From positions 33,992,226 to 34,056,225 of the forward strand of contig CM018052.1 in NCBI GenBank assembly GCA_008638375.1: a stretch of DNA of 64,000 nucleotides, written 5' to 3'. Made by a program: the position numbers and the translations under genes. Positions within the stretch are counted from its first letter, which is position 1. Each line of letters begins with the position of its first letter. The notes beneath the pieces are model-generated. The model ran no database searches and was not told the DNA's origin. It saw only the letters and a list, made by a program, of their open reading frames with translations. Positions 49,453 to 60,383 of the stretch are shown in pieces. The stretch is from Nyssa sinensis. Lineage: Eukaryota > Streptophyta > Magnoliopsida > Cornales > Nyssaceae.

Positions 49453-51042
49453 TGTGCATCGGAATGGCTTACGAGGATTGCAAAAATTTGTATAGAAAGC
49501 CGTTCCAAATACACTTCATTCTATTATGGCTTTGGTTCAGTTATTTCTCAGCCTACATGTGCACTTATTGGCATATTGATTCTCTTTTCCCAATTTGTTT
49601 TGTTATGCCAATATTTAAATTCTATGACCTTAATGATTTTTATTAGTCAATTTGTTATTGTAGGGATCCATGGGTTACCCAAAAGCTTCAAAAGGCCGTG
49701 CAATTGAAGTTTTTTCCCCTCTTGAACTAGGTGCACTCCTTCTCTTTACTTCTTTTTGTTCTATTTCATGTTGTTTGCTGTCATGTCCCCTTGAGGACAA
49801 GGTGTCAAATAAGTTGGGGGGAGTTGCTATTATTTTGCCTACTTGAGCTCAATATACTTCATGATTACAATTTTTTTGTTTTGAGCGTATTCATGTATTT
49901 CTGAGCTTGCATGAGAATCATTGTGATAGTTGTGCACTGTTAGTGATTTGTTTTTCCCTAACTTTCATAATTGGAGACAAATTGGGTTGCTACTCTTGTG
50001 ACTCTATGATTTGATGGTTAGACTGTGAGACTCTAGTATCATGATGGCATTTACTGAGACTTATAACCCATATTATGTAGAATTGAGCTTGAACTTTATT
50101 TTGAGGGTTATACAGTTTGCATATCTCCATTCTATCAATTGTCATTGTCACATGTCTAAGGTCAGTCAGTTCAGATGTCGGATGATACTTCTTGCCTTTG
50201 GGGAATGAAACTAGGCTCTTTTTCTACTTTGAGCCTGTTCGTTTGTTTCCTGCATCTTTACATTATTTACCTGATTGGAACCAAGTTGAGCCTTTATTAT
50301 TATATCTTTCTTTTCATAGCCAGTAGCCTCGCTTTGGGTGAAGAAGTTGGATGATTTTTCTTTGAGAAATTGGTGTTGGGAAAGTAGAGAAGTGAAGATG
50401 TACATTTTTCTTTTATTGTAATTTTATTCAGTATCAAAAAAAAAAAAAAAAAAAGAGACAAAAGAGAAAAAAAAAGAACAATCAAAAAAAAAAAAAGAAA
50501 AAAGAAAAAAAAATATATATTTCATTGCCTTTTCCTTTTCTTTTTGGTTTGCTCAAGTAGAAAAGTTGTGAGTAGTTTGGGAATGCTTTTATTGGAATTT
50601 TGGGAGTGGTGTTGCAATGTTCAAAAGAGATGATGAATTTGGAAAACTCCAGTTTATTCACTTCAGCTTCTTTGCTTATCACATGGAGATTATTGTTCAC
50701 TTACCCCTACATTATCTTTGACCCTGACCTAAGTTACAGCCAAAAACAAAGACCTAGCCGACCCCGAAGGTGTAGTAGTTGATGATTGAGGATGCGACTG
50801 TAGTGATCATGTGGCATTGGGAGTTGATTTTCGTAGTGGTTAGAATTCTCTCTATATTATTCTTGTTGTGCTTTCATTCATGTTTGCATGTGGATCACTT
50901 GATTTGTACTCAACAATTATTCTATCCACATGTATGAGAGGATACATATGCACCCCATCTCTGTGAGCTTCATTTGTGAGTGATATCTTTTGGTGAGATT
51001 TGGAGTCAAAGTAATGCCTGTTTGAAACGAAGTTTCATTGCC
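49453..51042 (+). other. 3' untranslated region of the Athila-like element
   Basis: Non-coding, with a purine run GTTGGGGGGAG (49813-49823) that looks like a polypurine tract after CTTGAGGACAAGGTGTCAAA, plus A-rich tracts at 50435-50515. It resembles the long region between pol and 3' LTR of Athila-type elements. It stops abruptly at 51042, where the inverted LTR segment begins. No second polypurine tract is visible next to that junction. Confidence 0.6.
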
Positions 51043-51360
51043 TAGACATTAGGGGCCCAAAAAGGGAGTCTAAAGTGTTCCAAAATAGAGCCTATAGTGC
51101 TAAAATGGGCCCTAGTCCACCTATATATGGATCAAGCTTCTCTTCTAACCCAAATTCACTTGTTTTCCACTTCTTTTAGCACTTCAAAGCCCAATATTCT
51201 CCTTTTTGCTCCAAATCATCAACTTTGACGAGCTTTCTCTGCAAAAAGATAAAACAAGAATTAACTAGCAAATGCATATAGATTGGAGAAATTAAAATAA
51301 TAAAAATGCAAGAATATCTAGAGTTAACACAATAAATATGCACTTTTTAACCAGTTATCA
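51043..51360 (-). repeat. Inverted 318-bp LTR segment (right arm)
   Basis: The reverse complement matches 43907-44224 over its whole length. About 200 bases on the inner side are identical, while about ten differences fall in the outer 115 bases. It ends CCAGTTATCA, directly followed by the target duplication. Confidence 0.9.
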
Positions 51361-51365
51361 GGAGG
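51361..51365. repeat. Target site duplication GGAGG, right copy
   Basis: Directly follows the GTTATCA end of the nested element and is identical to 43902-43906. Confidence 0.88.
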
Positions 51366-52832
51366 CTCGGCAAGGGAAGAAATTTTCCCAAATTTCTTCT
51401 TCTTCCCTAGCACCCATCCAGTCACTAGGGATTTCTTCAAACTCTCGGTCCGATCTCGCACCAAACTAGCATCCATCAAGTTTTTAGGGAAAAAGATGGC
51501 TTTGTGAGAGCGGTTGTTGGTCTAAAAGAGCCTCTTGTACTTTTATTGAAGATCGACGGTAAAGATCGATCTCTTCCAAGCTCTCTTATCTGCACAGAGG
51601 CACAGGATTAGGCTAAAAAAGGAAAAAAAATGTGAAAACCCAAAATGAAAAAAGTGCAAAACAAAAAAGGGAGTTCACCTTTAATGCCAGTCTTTTATGG
51701 GAAGGTTGAAACTTGACTGTCGAAGTCCTCGAACTCCCATCCTCTTTATACGAAGAAGTACCACTTCTTTCAAGTCTTGTTGGAAGTGGGTACAAAGGAG
51801 AGAGGTCTGAACCCTTGGTCGAAAAACATATAAAACATGCCCTCCGACTTTAGGTATTTCAAGTCCATGTTACTCCTAATCAAGGAGAGGTCTACCTCAA
51901 CATTGTTCAAGTATCCTAAAACTATGAACCCAAGTAAAGGTCTCAAACTGTTTATTTTCAAGTCAGCGGGGCAGATATTAAACCAATTAAAAATTTTCCT
52001 TATAAGAGGGTGGAAGGGTAACATAACCCCTATCTCAAACCACTTAAGGTAAGCACATATTTCACTTTGTTAAATACTGGCGAAGTGATCTAATAGTCTT
52101 TGTACCTTACAGGACACATTTGTAGGGAGATCAAAAGCAACCCTCAGAGCATCTATCATGCTTTAAGTCATGGTGCTTTCTCTTTCCTCCCTTTTGTAAG
52201 ATGTACCTAAGGACTCCCCACCGATGTTCGTAGGCTCTATGAAAGCCTCTATTATCCTGACTTCAGAATTAGGGGTTGGGTCACCGACAATCCTATTTTC
52301 TACATTTTTTTATGGGCTAGAAGGTTGACCTCTATCTGGTTGTGTATTCCCAAAGACTCTTTTGTTTCATGACCGGTGCTTGACTGAGCATCGGAGGCCG
52401 ACATGATAAGAAAATGAAGAAGAAAGGTAAAAGATGCAAAGAACTTTAAATGAGAATGTATTTGGAATTGAACTTGACTGCAGATGTGATCGGAGTTGAT
52501 TTTCTTAGGACGCCAGAATTTGCCTCACTAAAAGTTCTCTCTAGTAGTGTTATGCTTCTTAAAACGCTGAAATGTTAAAAGGAGGGGCGTCTATGTGTTT
52601 TCCCCCCTTTTTATGAAAATCTAACAAGTGTCACGTAGGAGGTCCTCGCTTTCGAACTGCTGTGATAGTTAGAGAAATGATGACCTCGTAATTCCAACTG
52701 ACAGCTGATGCAATGAATGTCGTATCAACGGCTGTCTCTTCGAAATACAAAGTGATGCATTTATAACTACTATGCGTGTAATGCCTCAGAAGCCCTAACC
52801 TCAGTGCTGATCAAGCCCCAAAATAGAGGCTC

Positions 52833-52850
52833 GGGGGGGGAGGGAGGGAG
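52833..52850 (+). other. Tat polypurine tract
   Basis: GGGGGGGGAGGGAGGGAG is followed by TAGC and the 3' LTR start. This is the second-strand primer expected at this place. Confidence 0.85.
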
Positions 52851-52854
52851 TAGC

Positions 52855-53158
52855 TGATATACCATAAAGTGACAAACATATTCAAAGCATGATACGTGTC
52901 TGTACAGAGTTCTTCAGGATACAGATCAAGAAAGATTATTTTATCTAGATCAATCAAGCATAGAAGGTACGCTTTCAATTTATGTTCAATTCATCTTTTA
53001 AATTACAATCTTTTTTTATTTATTGACTTTTGACTTTATCATTAGAGCGGTTACCATCGGAGCCTTCCCGGTGACTCTCTGATCTCAAGGTTTTGATAGG
53101 TAGCGAAAGACGGGAGACATTTTTTTATAAAAAAGAAGCAACATCAACATCAATATCA
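52855..53158 (+). repeat. Tat 3' LTR with internal 172-bp deletion
   Basis: It starts TGATATACCATAAAG and runs parallel to the 5' LTR to about GAAGG (52968), then jumps to TACGCTTTCAATTT. The missing part contains the TATA box. The end has ACATCA, ACATCA, ATATCA where the 5' LTR has a single ACATCA. Confidence 0.82.
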
Positions 53159-53163
53159 ATATT

Positions 53164-54132
53164 TTCTTAAGACTATTTATTAAACAATAATACTACGTGC
53201 TTCAAGTTTTGCGTCACAACTATCACATCATCTATGATACAAAAATTAGTTAAAAAGTTGATACGCATAACGTTACTCTATTTAATGTAAGACTCATTAA
53301 AATAAAATAAAAAAAGATTGAGTAAAATAAATTGATTAGTACAACATTACTCTGTCTAATGTGAGACTCGTTAACCATAAAACTAACCTCAATAAATCCC
53401 ACTACATGTGAAAAATTATGCATACATCATATTAAGGCGCATGTGGTAGCTCAAATTTTCACTTGTACAATTCAAATGAGGCTATCTAGTTACTATAGAG
53501 TGATTAGTTATTTGAATTAAAAACTGAAGATAATATTTTCAACTAATTCCAATAATTTCTAACCACTCACCCAAAAAAAAAAAGTGGAATCCAAAAGCTT
53601 CTGAAATTTGGGTTTACATAGAAAGTATTTGGTGTCCCAGAACTACCATGTAGCCATCCAAGGACGGGGCATGAATTTATTTTAGGGTTGCAAATTTCTT
53701 TCCTGAATGTTGAATCTTAAATTTAAAAATTAATTAAGTATAAAAATTTAATATTGATCATTCATATTTTTAATAAGTAATTATATTTATTGATATCAAG
53801 GAATTTATACATTAAACAAAAATTTTAATCAAATAAAAAGAACTTAAATGGGCGTGAATATTCTCAATAATATCTTAACACTGAACTGTTTTTCGTTCAT
53901 AGATCAAAGCTTTCCAGACACAAAGTGAGCTACACCCATTGTGCCGAGATTATAGACACAGTTCTTCTCAAATACAACAGAGACCTCAATCAGGATGGTG
54001 TTTGGGCTCAAGCCTGCTGGGTGGACTTGTTGAGTCTGAGTCCACTCGGTCGAGTCATTGCCCAAGGAAAAAAATATTTATATAGCAATAACAATAAACA
54101 ACAGCATCTTAATTTTAGCAGCCTAACAATGA
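53164..54132. other. Intergenic, 3' flank of the S40 gene
   Basis: No gene is seen. An approximate repeat of AACATTACTCTGTCTAATGT-type sequence occurs at about 53270 and 53343. The 3' UTR of the minus-strand S40 gene should lie at the right. Confidence 0.45.
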
Positions 54133-54747
54133 TTAACCATCGAACCCGGTTTGACTCCACACTGCATCCCGAACCCGGCTCAAGTCTCGACCCTTGAGCG
54201 TCCGGCCCACACCTTCAAAAACCGAGTTGGCGGCCATATGATAGCTCCGCGCGTACTCACGCGCCAAGTACTCGTGCGGTGGAACCATCTCGGAGTCCGG
54301 ATCGTCGGGGCAGTCATCCGAGTCATGTAACGACTCAACCGAGTCGACTCGATAAATTTTCGACCAATCGGGCACGTTTAGTGGGGCCGATGTGGCCATG
54401 TGGCGTTGTCGTGGAGGTGCCACGCTGTCCTTGCCGCGAAACTGGTGCACAATCCTTGTAGTCGCCGTTTTGCTGGAATCGTCGAACGCCAGCGATAGCC
54501 CGCCCACGTAGGAGTGGTCTCGGGGATCACTCCGGCGGCTGCTTCCTTTACTCCCCGGAGTATCGCGTGGGGACCACTCGCCATTCGTTGAGTGATCGTC
54601 CACGTTGACCATGTCATCTACCATCGACCACACATCTCCTTCGCCGAGCTCCGATAAGTCGGAAACCGTCCCTTGGCCTTGACCGTAACCATAGCTCCCC
54701 AACAAGCGGTCGCTGCCACTCGTCGCCAGTTTCCGACCCTTCGCCAT
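54133..54747 (-). CDS. S40 senescence-regulator family protein (DUF584), 204 aa
   Basis: Intronless, ATG at 54747 and TAA at 54133-54135. The N-terminus MAKGRKLATSGSDRLLGSYG and the ELGEGDVWSMVDD block match the S40/Senescence_reg family. The C-terminus carries the family end EGVGRTLKGRDLSRVRDAVW. The middle is Ser/Asp-rich with WSPRDTPGSK and a PLNVPDWSKIYRVDS block, also typical. The length is within the family range. Members are mostly nuclear and have been linked to leaf senescence and stress responses, but their biochemical activity is not established. The gene is clearly GC-richer than its surroundings. I see no break. The subtype (S40-4 to S40-7 like) is not assigned. Confidence 0.94.
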   Translation of the reverse strand: MAKGRKLATSGSDRLLGSYGYGQGQGTVSDLSELGEGDVWSMVDDMVNVDDHSTNGEWSPRDTPGSKGSSRRSDPRDHSYVGGLSLAFDDSSKTATTRIVHQFRGKDSVAPPRQRHMATSAPLNVPDWSKIYRVDSVESLHDSDDCPDDPDSEMVPPHEYLAREYARSYHMAANSVFEGVGRTLKGRDLSRVRDAVWSQTGFDG

Positions 54748-54847
54748 ATGTCATCACCACAATCTCCGGCCACCCAACTCCTGAAAGTAACTATTGCTCC
54801 ATTAGAACCAGCTCTTAACATAGACTGGACTTTGAAGCCTCGACTTG

Positions 54848-54855
54848 TATATATA
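54848..54855 (-). promoter_or_regulatory. TATA box of the S40 gene
   Basis: TATATATA on the minus strand about 100 bp upstream of the start codon, implying a leader of roughly 70 bases. Confidence 0.6.
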
Positions 54856-55064
54856 ACATTTTATTTCAGGCAGCAAGGGCTGCCCCACTTTCATTTCATT
54901 TCATTTGAATTTGGGGTTCATTTTGTCTGCATTTCGTTAACACTCCAATCAAAAAAAATATACGACGATTGGTGAGGAGAATAAGAGGCGGGCACGACAC
55001 TGTAAAAAGAAATACAAAAGTAGTTGTGCTAGCCGAGCCCCAAGCGCGCCCATAAGCTCGTACA

Positions 55065-55094
55065 GACACGCGCTAAATACTAATGATGACGTCA
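55065..55094. promoter_or_regulatory. Putative distal S40 promoter sites
   Basis: Palindromic TGACGTCA (55087-55094), a bZIP-type site, and ACGCGC (about 55069), a CAMTA-type core, lie about 320-350 bp upstream of the start codon. Activity is inference from motif form. Confidence 0.4.
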
Positions 55095-56924
55095 TGGTTG
55101 GCCGCCCCTACAATAATTTGAAATAATATAATTATGTGTGACAGAATTTTGTATTAACATTTCATTATAGTATTGGTAATGTATTAAATAATATGATTGA
55201 TAGATTAATATAATTTGCTTAGATTGTAATTAGTCCTCCTTGAATAAATTATGTTACCTTGCCCTTATTAATTCTAGGCTGATTATTGTAATTTCATTAT
55301 TTATGGTTAATCTCCAAGAAATCTATATATACAAAATCAAATTACAATAATTATTATATGAGTATAATAGGCATATGAAATAACTTTTTCACACAATATG
55401 TGCATTTAAAAATTTTTTTTCTCAATTAAATTTGTAATTATCATTTGTTTACTTTCGAAGTATAATCACTTAAATGATCAATTTGATACTTTAAATGATA
55501 TTTGAAAAAAAAAGACTTTGTTATTCAAATAAAACTTTGGTTCCAAAAATTTAGATTTATTATTAAAAAAAATACAAACACATAATTATTTTATTTGAAT
55601 TTAATGTAAAATATAATAAGGTTAGATATTTTTAAAAAAATGAAATAAAACTTTGTTGAGTTGAGTTCGATGTTTGTAAAGGAGATTCAATTCCCTCCCC
55701 TTATATTTTTTCTTTTTGTAAACATGCTTTCTTTATGTTTTTGGAATCAAAATTAACACAAAATATTTATAAAGTCTTTGACTAAATAGCCAAACATGTT
55801 TTTCAAAGCAATTTTTGTAAATACAGAAGTAATTATGCAAAATGAGTTTCAAATAATCTCAAGTTTTTATAGAAATATAGGTTTTTTTTTTTTTTATAAT
55901 GGTAGATATAAGAGATTTGGTTCCAAAAATTTTCTAAATCTTTATTTTTTTATCATTATAATTATTAATTATTATTTTTGAAATATTAGAAGTTAGTCTT
56001 CTAATTTTTTATTTTTACCAAAACTTTATAAAATTATTTTTTTAAAATGTCTATTTAAGTTTTAAAAATATTTAAATAAATATTTTAAAACATCTAAAAA
56101 CATACCCACTTATTTCAAAAATTTATTAAAAACGTAATAATAATTGAAGCAGATAATTCTACCGCTCATCCATACGCAACCGATAAATGTTTGGGAGTTA
56201 ATGCTACTGTACGTGCGGCTGTCGCTGGAATTATTGAGGGCCCTTCTAGCGTTCGGGTGGGACCCTAACGTGCAGTGACCGGACTTCTACGGGACCCGCT
56301 TGAACTGGTAGGGTTTGGCAGATGTGGACCCCTTTACTCCAACTTGGAGCTAGTGCTGGACCATTCATTTCAATCAAGCATCCTATGCTGGGCTAGACTA
56401 TTCATTAGACCGACGGCTTCAAGTTTTTTCAGATCATATTGGTATGGTTAATGTTACTGATCTGTTGTGTGTGAGCCCAACAATTATTTTGGAACCCATG
56501 CTATATTATAGAATCTCTATTTGTTTTGGAGAAAGAATCGCAGTGCAAAATGATACAATACTACATATTAGTTAGGGCTAAAATAAATAAATATACTATA
56601 CATCTCTCAATAAAGAGAATAAGAATACAACTCGTGATCTCTTGCAACTAACCAGACTAGCTCGGTTAGTATTGATAAAAACTCTTATTTTAAAATATTG
56701 GTACCATACCAATAATTATTACATAGAGCATGAGAATAAGTCATTTTAATTTTTTTAACTATTTCTAAATAACTTCAGTTGATTTATAAACAAACTTTAA
56801 CTTCGTTAGTTTCTCCTTAACCTCTCCATTTAAGAAATTGAGATTTTAAATTCTTTGAGGGATAAAGTGTGTGTCTGTAATTTACCTATCTAAAAATAAA
56901 AGCTTGAATTAACCTGAGATTCAT

Positions 56925-57265
56925 CTGACTCTAATGGAGCTGAGTAGTAAATCGAGCTTCAAATTATTTTCAATTAAGTTTGTTTTCTTTATTTCTAGAG
57001 AGGATCCTAATTGAGCTGAGCTGAGTAGTGGATTATTTAAACTTAACTCAAGCTTTAAATTATACTAAGTTTGATTTGTTTAGATCTCAAACAACTTGAT
57101 TATCAATTGATTGAGTAGTGGTTTATTTAAACTTAACTCAACTTTCAAATTGTGTTCAAGTTTGATTTATTTAGATCTCGAACAATTCGATTATGAGCTG
57201 AGTTGACTAGTGGGTTATTTAAATCAAATTGTTTTCAAAAGTTTGATTAGTTTATTTCTAGAATT
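56925..57265 (+). repeat. Degenerate tandem repeat, about 85-95 bp unit, four copies
   Basis: Each unit contains a GAGCTGAGTAGTGG-like start, a TTATTTAAACTTAACTCAA-like block, AAGTTTGATT and TTTAGATCTC-like ends. Starts are near 56938, 57013, 57108 and 57197. Confidence 0.7.
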
Positions 57266-57395
57266 GATCTTGAATGAATTTCTAGTTGAATTATTCATGA
57301 GCTATACTAGAGCAGTTTAATTTCTTTCCTATCTAATATTAGACTACGTGTATTTTTTTGGTAAACATTAGACTACTAATTAACTTATCAAGCTG

Positions 57396-57462
57396 AATTC
57401 GATAAATTAGTGAATTTCAAAAAATGTTATTTGATAAATTAGTGAATTTCAAAAAATGTTAA
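57396..57462 (+). repeat. Tandem duplication of about 32 bp
   Basis: GATAAATTAGTGAATTTCAA followed by AAAATGTT occurs twice in succession, essentially unchanged. Confidence 0.85.
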
Positions 57463-58602
57463 AGATTGATTGTTTATCTCGTAAGTCGGTGTCAAACAAG
57501 AATCTAACTTAGTGGATCATGAGCCGGCTCCAAATAATTTGGCCTTATATATGAAAAAACTTTCACAACTCTACTTTCGTGTTTGTGTTTACACAAAGTT
57601 ATTCTAGTCTTTTGACAAAACATTTAAAATAACTTCTGTATAAATTATAATTTTCAAAACACATAAAAATTAATATATTGAAAAATTAATTACAAGCTAT
57701 TTTCTTTTCATCTTAACTCTCATCATGCACAATATACTAAACCCTAATTAGTTACTATACATATATATATATATATTGTTAACATTTCAAACACACTAAA
57801 ACATATTTTAAGAAGTTATCACAATTAAAATCTACTTATCACCTCCCTATCTCTTCATTTGATTCTGTTACATTTTTGTCAAATCAAAAGAAAAGAAAAG
57901 ATACAAAAAAAAAGAAGCTTACATTTACAATGGATTGGAGTTGCTTGCAAGGTACAATGGCCACATGCAGCATGTGATACTTAAGATAACATACTATAAA
58001 TGCATATACATATACATATATATATATATATATGTGTGTATAAAAGATACACCCGCACACACAAATACAACATATTATATGTTTCATTACATTATTGTAT
58101 ATATACAGACACACATGACATGACACAGGAGCCCTAAACCAAAGTGGGAACCACCACTCGTGTCCTTATAAAACAAGACAGCCCAAAAGAACAAACCCTT
58201 AAATCAGTAGTTGATTTCGTCATGCAAGAGGAGACTTCCCGTGGCCATTGCATAATTGTAATTGTAAAGACAAGATTTGGAGTGGTGGCAGGCTGCATTG
58301 TTCAGAATCAGAATCTCACCTCCCACCCCACCAACTTGATTTCCATGTGATCTCATTCATTGGTTTCCAGATGGACACATTTTTATATTGTGACTGATTG
58401 CACTCTATCATTATCTTATTCACATTTAATTTTTTTTTTTTTTTATAAATATCACCAGATGCCTATATTTTATGTGTTTAATCAGATATAGTGGATCGTA
58501 GGTTTAATGATGAGTGTACTATGATTTTGATATATAATAAATTGTTTATTGTTATTTTAATGTGTTAAAATGTCACCTTGTTTTATTAGTTTAAATTCTG
58601 AT

Positions 58603-58605
58603 ATG

Positions 58606-58654
<49 letters not shown>
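58603..58654. repeat. Compound (GT)n(AT)n microsatellite
   Basis: A TG repeat of about 18 bases runs directly into a TA repeat of about 34 bases. Confidence 0.9.
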
Positions 58655-58659
<5 letters not shown>

Positions 58660-60366
58660 CTTGAGTCTCTTTTGTTAAATGTCATTTATTAGATTGGACA
58701 ATAAAATTGGAATTTAAAAATCAATAAGTGATTCATCATAGTATCATATCATTCAATAATAATAAAAAATTATATTTTCATTCTTATATAATATTTTTGG
58801 GTCCTCAACAAGAAAAAAAAAATTCTCAACTTCTGAAAAAACTATTTTTCTCAATATATGCACGAAAAAATTCTAAAAAATTAAAAAGTTCTCAACAATT
58901 TTTTGTACCAATTTTTTTTTTTAAATGATAGACATTAGATGGAAGAAAAAAAATATTTAAGCAATATGTTTGAGATTTATTGTGATTGTGACATGTTTTT
59001 TTTATAGAGCGATTAAGAGATATCTTTAATCAATTTATATGCATCAGACTAAATTTTTTTTTCTATAACATGATTCTTATAATTAGAAAATACGTTGTTA
59101 TTAAATTTTTTTTAATTCTTTTTGCTGTTAAATATATTTTTATTTTATTTCTTATTACATTAAAATAATATCAACTAGGATGTAGGATTATTTTATTCTA
59201 TTTTAATAAAATATAATCGCTCAATAAGATTAATTAATTTGAATTTAAATAAATGTCCACACTTTAAATAGTATATCAAATATCTAAATCAGTAAAACAA
59301 GGAAGCTTTGTCGTTTAGTGAATGGCCAGCCAACAGACTGTGAATCTTGCACGAGCTACGAGAACGTGTGATCCATGTGGATCTTCCAATGTGCGGAGAA
59401 TGTGGGATCACTGATTCAGTTTTGGGAGTATAGGTACAGCACGCGCTTTATTTGGAGCGTGATTGCACTTCCACTGTGGTAGATAGTGGATTCCACAATT
59501 TTAATGCGGCACCACTGTTATTTAAATCTTTCATTTATTCATTACCGTGGAAACATCGTAGTTAAAATATTATTATTTTTAAATAAAATATTAATATTTG
59601 AGTTTCATACCGTACATGAATATATTTAAAATAATTTTTCTTTTTTTATTGCTGTATTTTAAAATAAATAAATAAAAATGCTATGGTGACACGAGAACAC
59701 ATCTGATATATGTGCAACTCATACCCGCTATTTTTATATTTATTTTAGTATCTTCAAACTTATATTTTTACATATTTACATTTTTACTCTAATCCTATAA
59801 TCTTGAAATTATAAAAAAAATCACATATCAATTTTCATATTTTGATATTTTTAATCTATTGTCTTTAAATTTATCTTCATCTTGACATGAATAATGATTT
59901 AAAGATCAATTAAATTTTTTTTTTTCAACTTTTAAATTTACAAATGAAAATCATCTTCATATCATTAAACTTGAAGATAAAGGTTAGATTTATGTTTTTC
60001 TATCCCCACCTTTAAATATGAAGTTTTAAAAGTGGGTTGTAGATACTCTTACACAAATGATAAGAATAATACTTAATTCTAAATTAGACAGGTATAATTT
60101 CTTCTTATTTGAATTTGTGTTTTAAACTTAATTTGTCATATATATATATATATATAATACATTTGTATTTTTATTTTTAATTAAAGAACAAATGGGTGAT
60201 AATTTAGGCTTGTTTGGTTTGCTGGGCTCTTTTGGATCAGCGGTAAAAAATTATGATTTAAAAAAATGTTTTTCAATAACTTAATAAAACATCTGTTATA
60301 AGCTTATTATAAATTAGAAAAGTGTGATTCATAAACTAATACCTCAGTTATAAAAAAAATATATAT

Positions 60367-60383
60367 AGGGTTTAGGGTTTAGG
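60367..60383 (+). repeat. Short telomere-type motif
   Basis: AGGGTTTAGGGTTTAGG, about two and a half units of the plant telomere repeat. It is too short to be an interstitial telomere tract and may be a telo-box or chance. Confidence 0.5.

Larger units (their letters stand above)
43907..51360 (+). mobile_element. Athila-like non-autonomous retrotransposon with inverted terminal LTR segments, 7454 bp
   Basis: The left side is conventional: an LTR from TGATAACTGG to ACAGATCA (43907-45111), a PBS, and then gag. The right side is not. Instead of a direct 1.2-kb LTR, the element ends with a 318-bp reverse-complement copy of the first 318 bp of its LTR (51043-51360). Both outer ends are therefore the same U3 terminus (TGATAAC and GTTATCA). 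A perfect 5-bp duplication flanks the whole unit, which indicates that it integrated in this form. RT, RNase H and integrase core are absent. It lies inside the antisense ORF of the Tat element. Confidence 0.88.
42991..52403 (-). pseudogene. Antisense ORF of the Tat element, with two candidate introns, interrupted by the nested element
   Basis: Read on the minus strand it starts at the ATG at 52403 (MSASDAQSS). It passes a block resembling the putative gypsy-type transposon domain: LPFHPLIRKIFNWFNICPAD, LLGFIVLGYL, then FDQGFRPLSFVPTSNKT (about 52024-51770). It continues into a coiled-coil-like acidic region ending DEKDEVDPELPQV (about 43060). Candidate GT-AG introns are 51678-51590 and 43614-43519. 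The second joins AFHMR to AMHDLAAIMD in phase. The nested element occupies 43907-51360. At least eight in-frame stops show decay. Antisense ORFs in this position are known in Tat-lineage elements such as Grande. The function is unknown. Confidence 0.65.
38126..53163 (+). mobile_element. Tat-lineage Ty3/gypsy retrotransposon, decayed, split by a nested element
   Basis: LTRs at 38131-38594 and about 52855-53158, a PBS of the GCGCCGTCTGTGGGAA type, a gag of the Tat type, protease, RT with YIDDM, partial RNase H, a tandem repeat array, an antisense ORF and a G-rich PPT occur in this order. The candidate target duplication is ATATT (38126-38130 and 53159-53163), accepting two extra six-base ACATCA-like units at the 3' end. 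Without the 7454-bp nested insert and its duplicated 5 bases the element is about 7.6 kb. Gag and RT are broken by many stops, and integrase is absent. Confidence 0.88.

Noticed and set aside
48962..49646. Two long overlapping open frames (177 and 195 codons) rich in Phe, Leu, Tyr and Ile
   Set aside because: They are produced by the (ATTTTT)n tract at 49110-49452, which simply lacks stop codons in two frames. Composition is purely low-complexity.
49793..51360. Search for a normal direct 3' LTR of the nested element
   Set aside because: The left LTR's U5 end (ACGACAGATCA) and mid-LTR blocks do not recur in direct orientation near the right end. Only the inverted U3 segment is present.
53147..53151. 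ACATC as target duplication of the Tat element
   Set aside because: It does not match the five bases before the 5' LTR (ATATT). Placing the LTR end at 53158 gives a match with ATATT, which I prefer with moderate confidence because the site is AT-rich.
54279..54975. Plus-strand and alternative minus-strand frames overlapping the S40 gene
   Set aside because: They are shadows caused by the high GC of the S40 coding region and have no family features.
58144..58350. Plus-strand 68-codon frame
   Set aside because: No family motif, and the surroundings lack promoter or splice signals. I also looked for a microRNA hairpin here and saw no convincing foldback.
60367..60383. Interstitial telomere
   Set aside because: There are only about two and a half TTTAGGG units, too few to indicate a telomere-derived tract.
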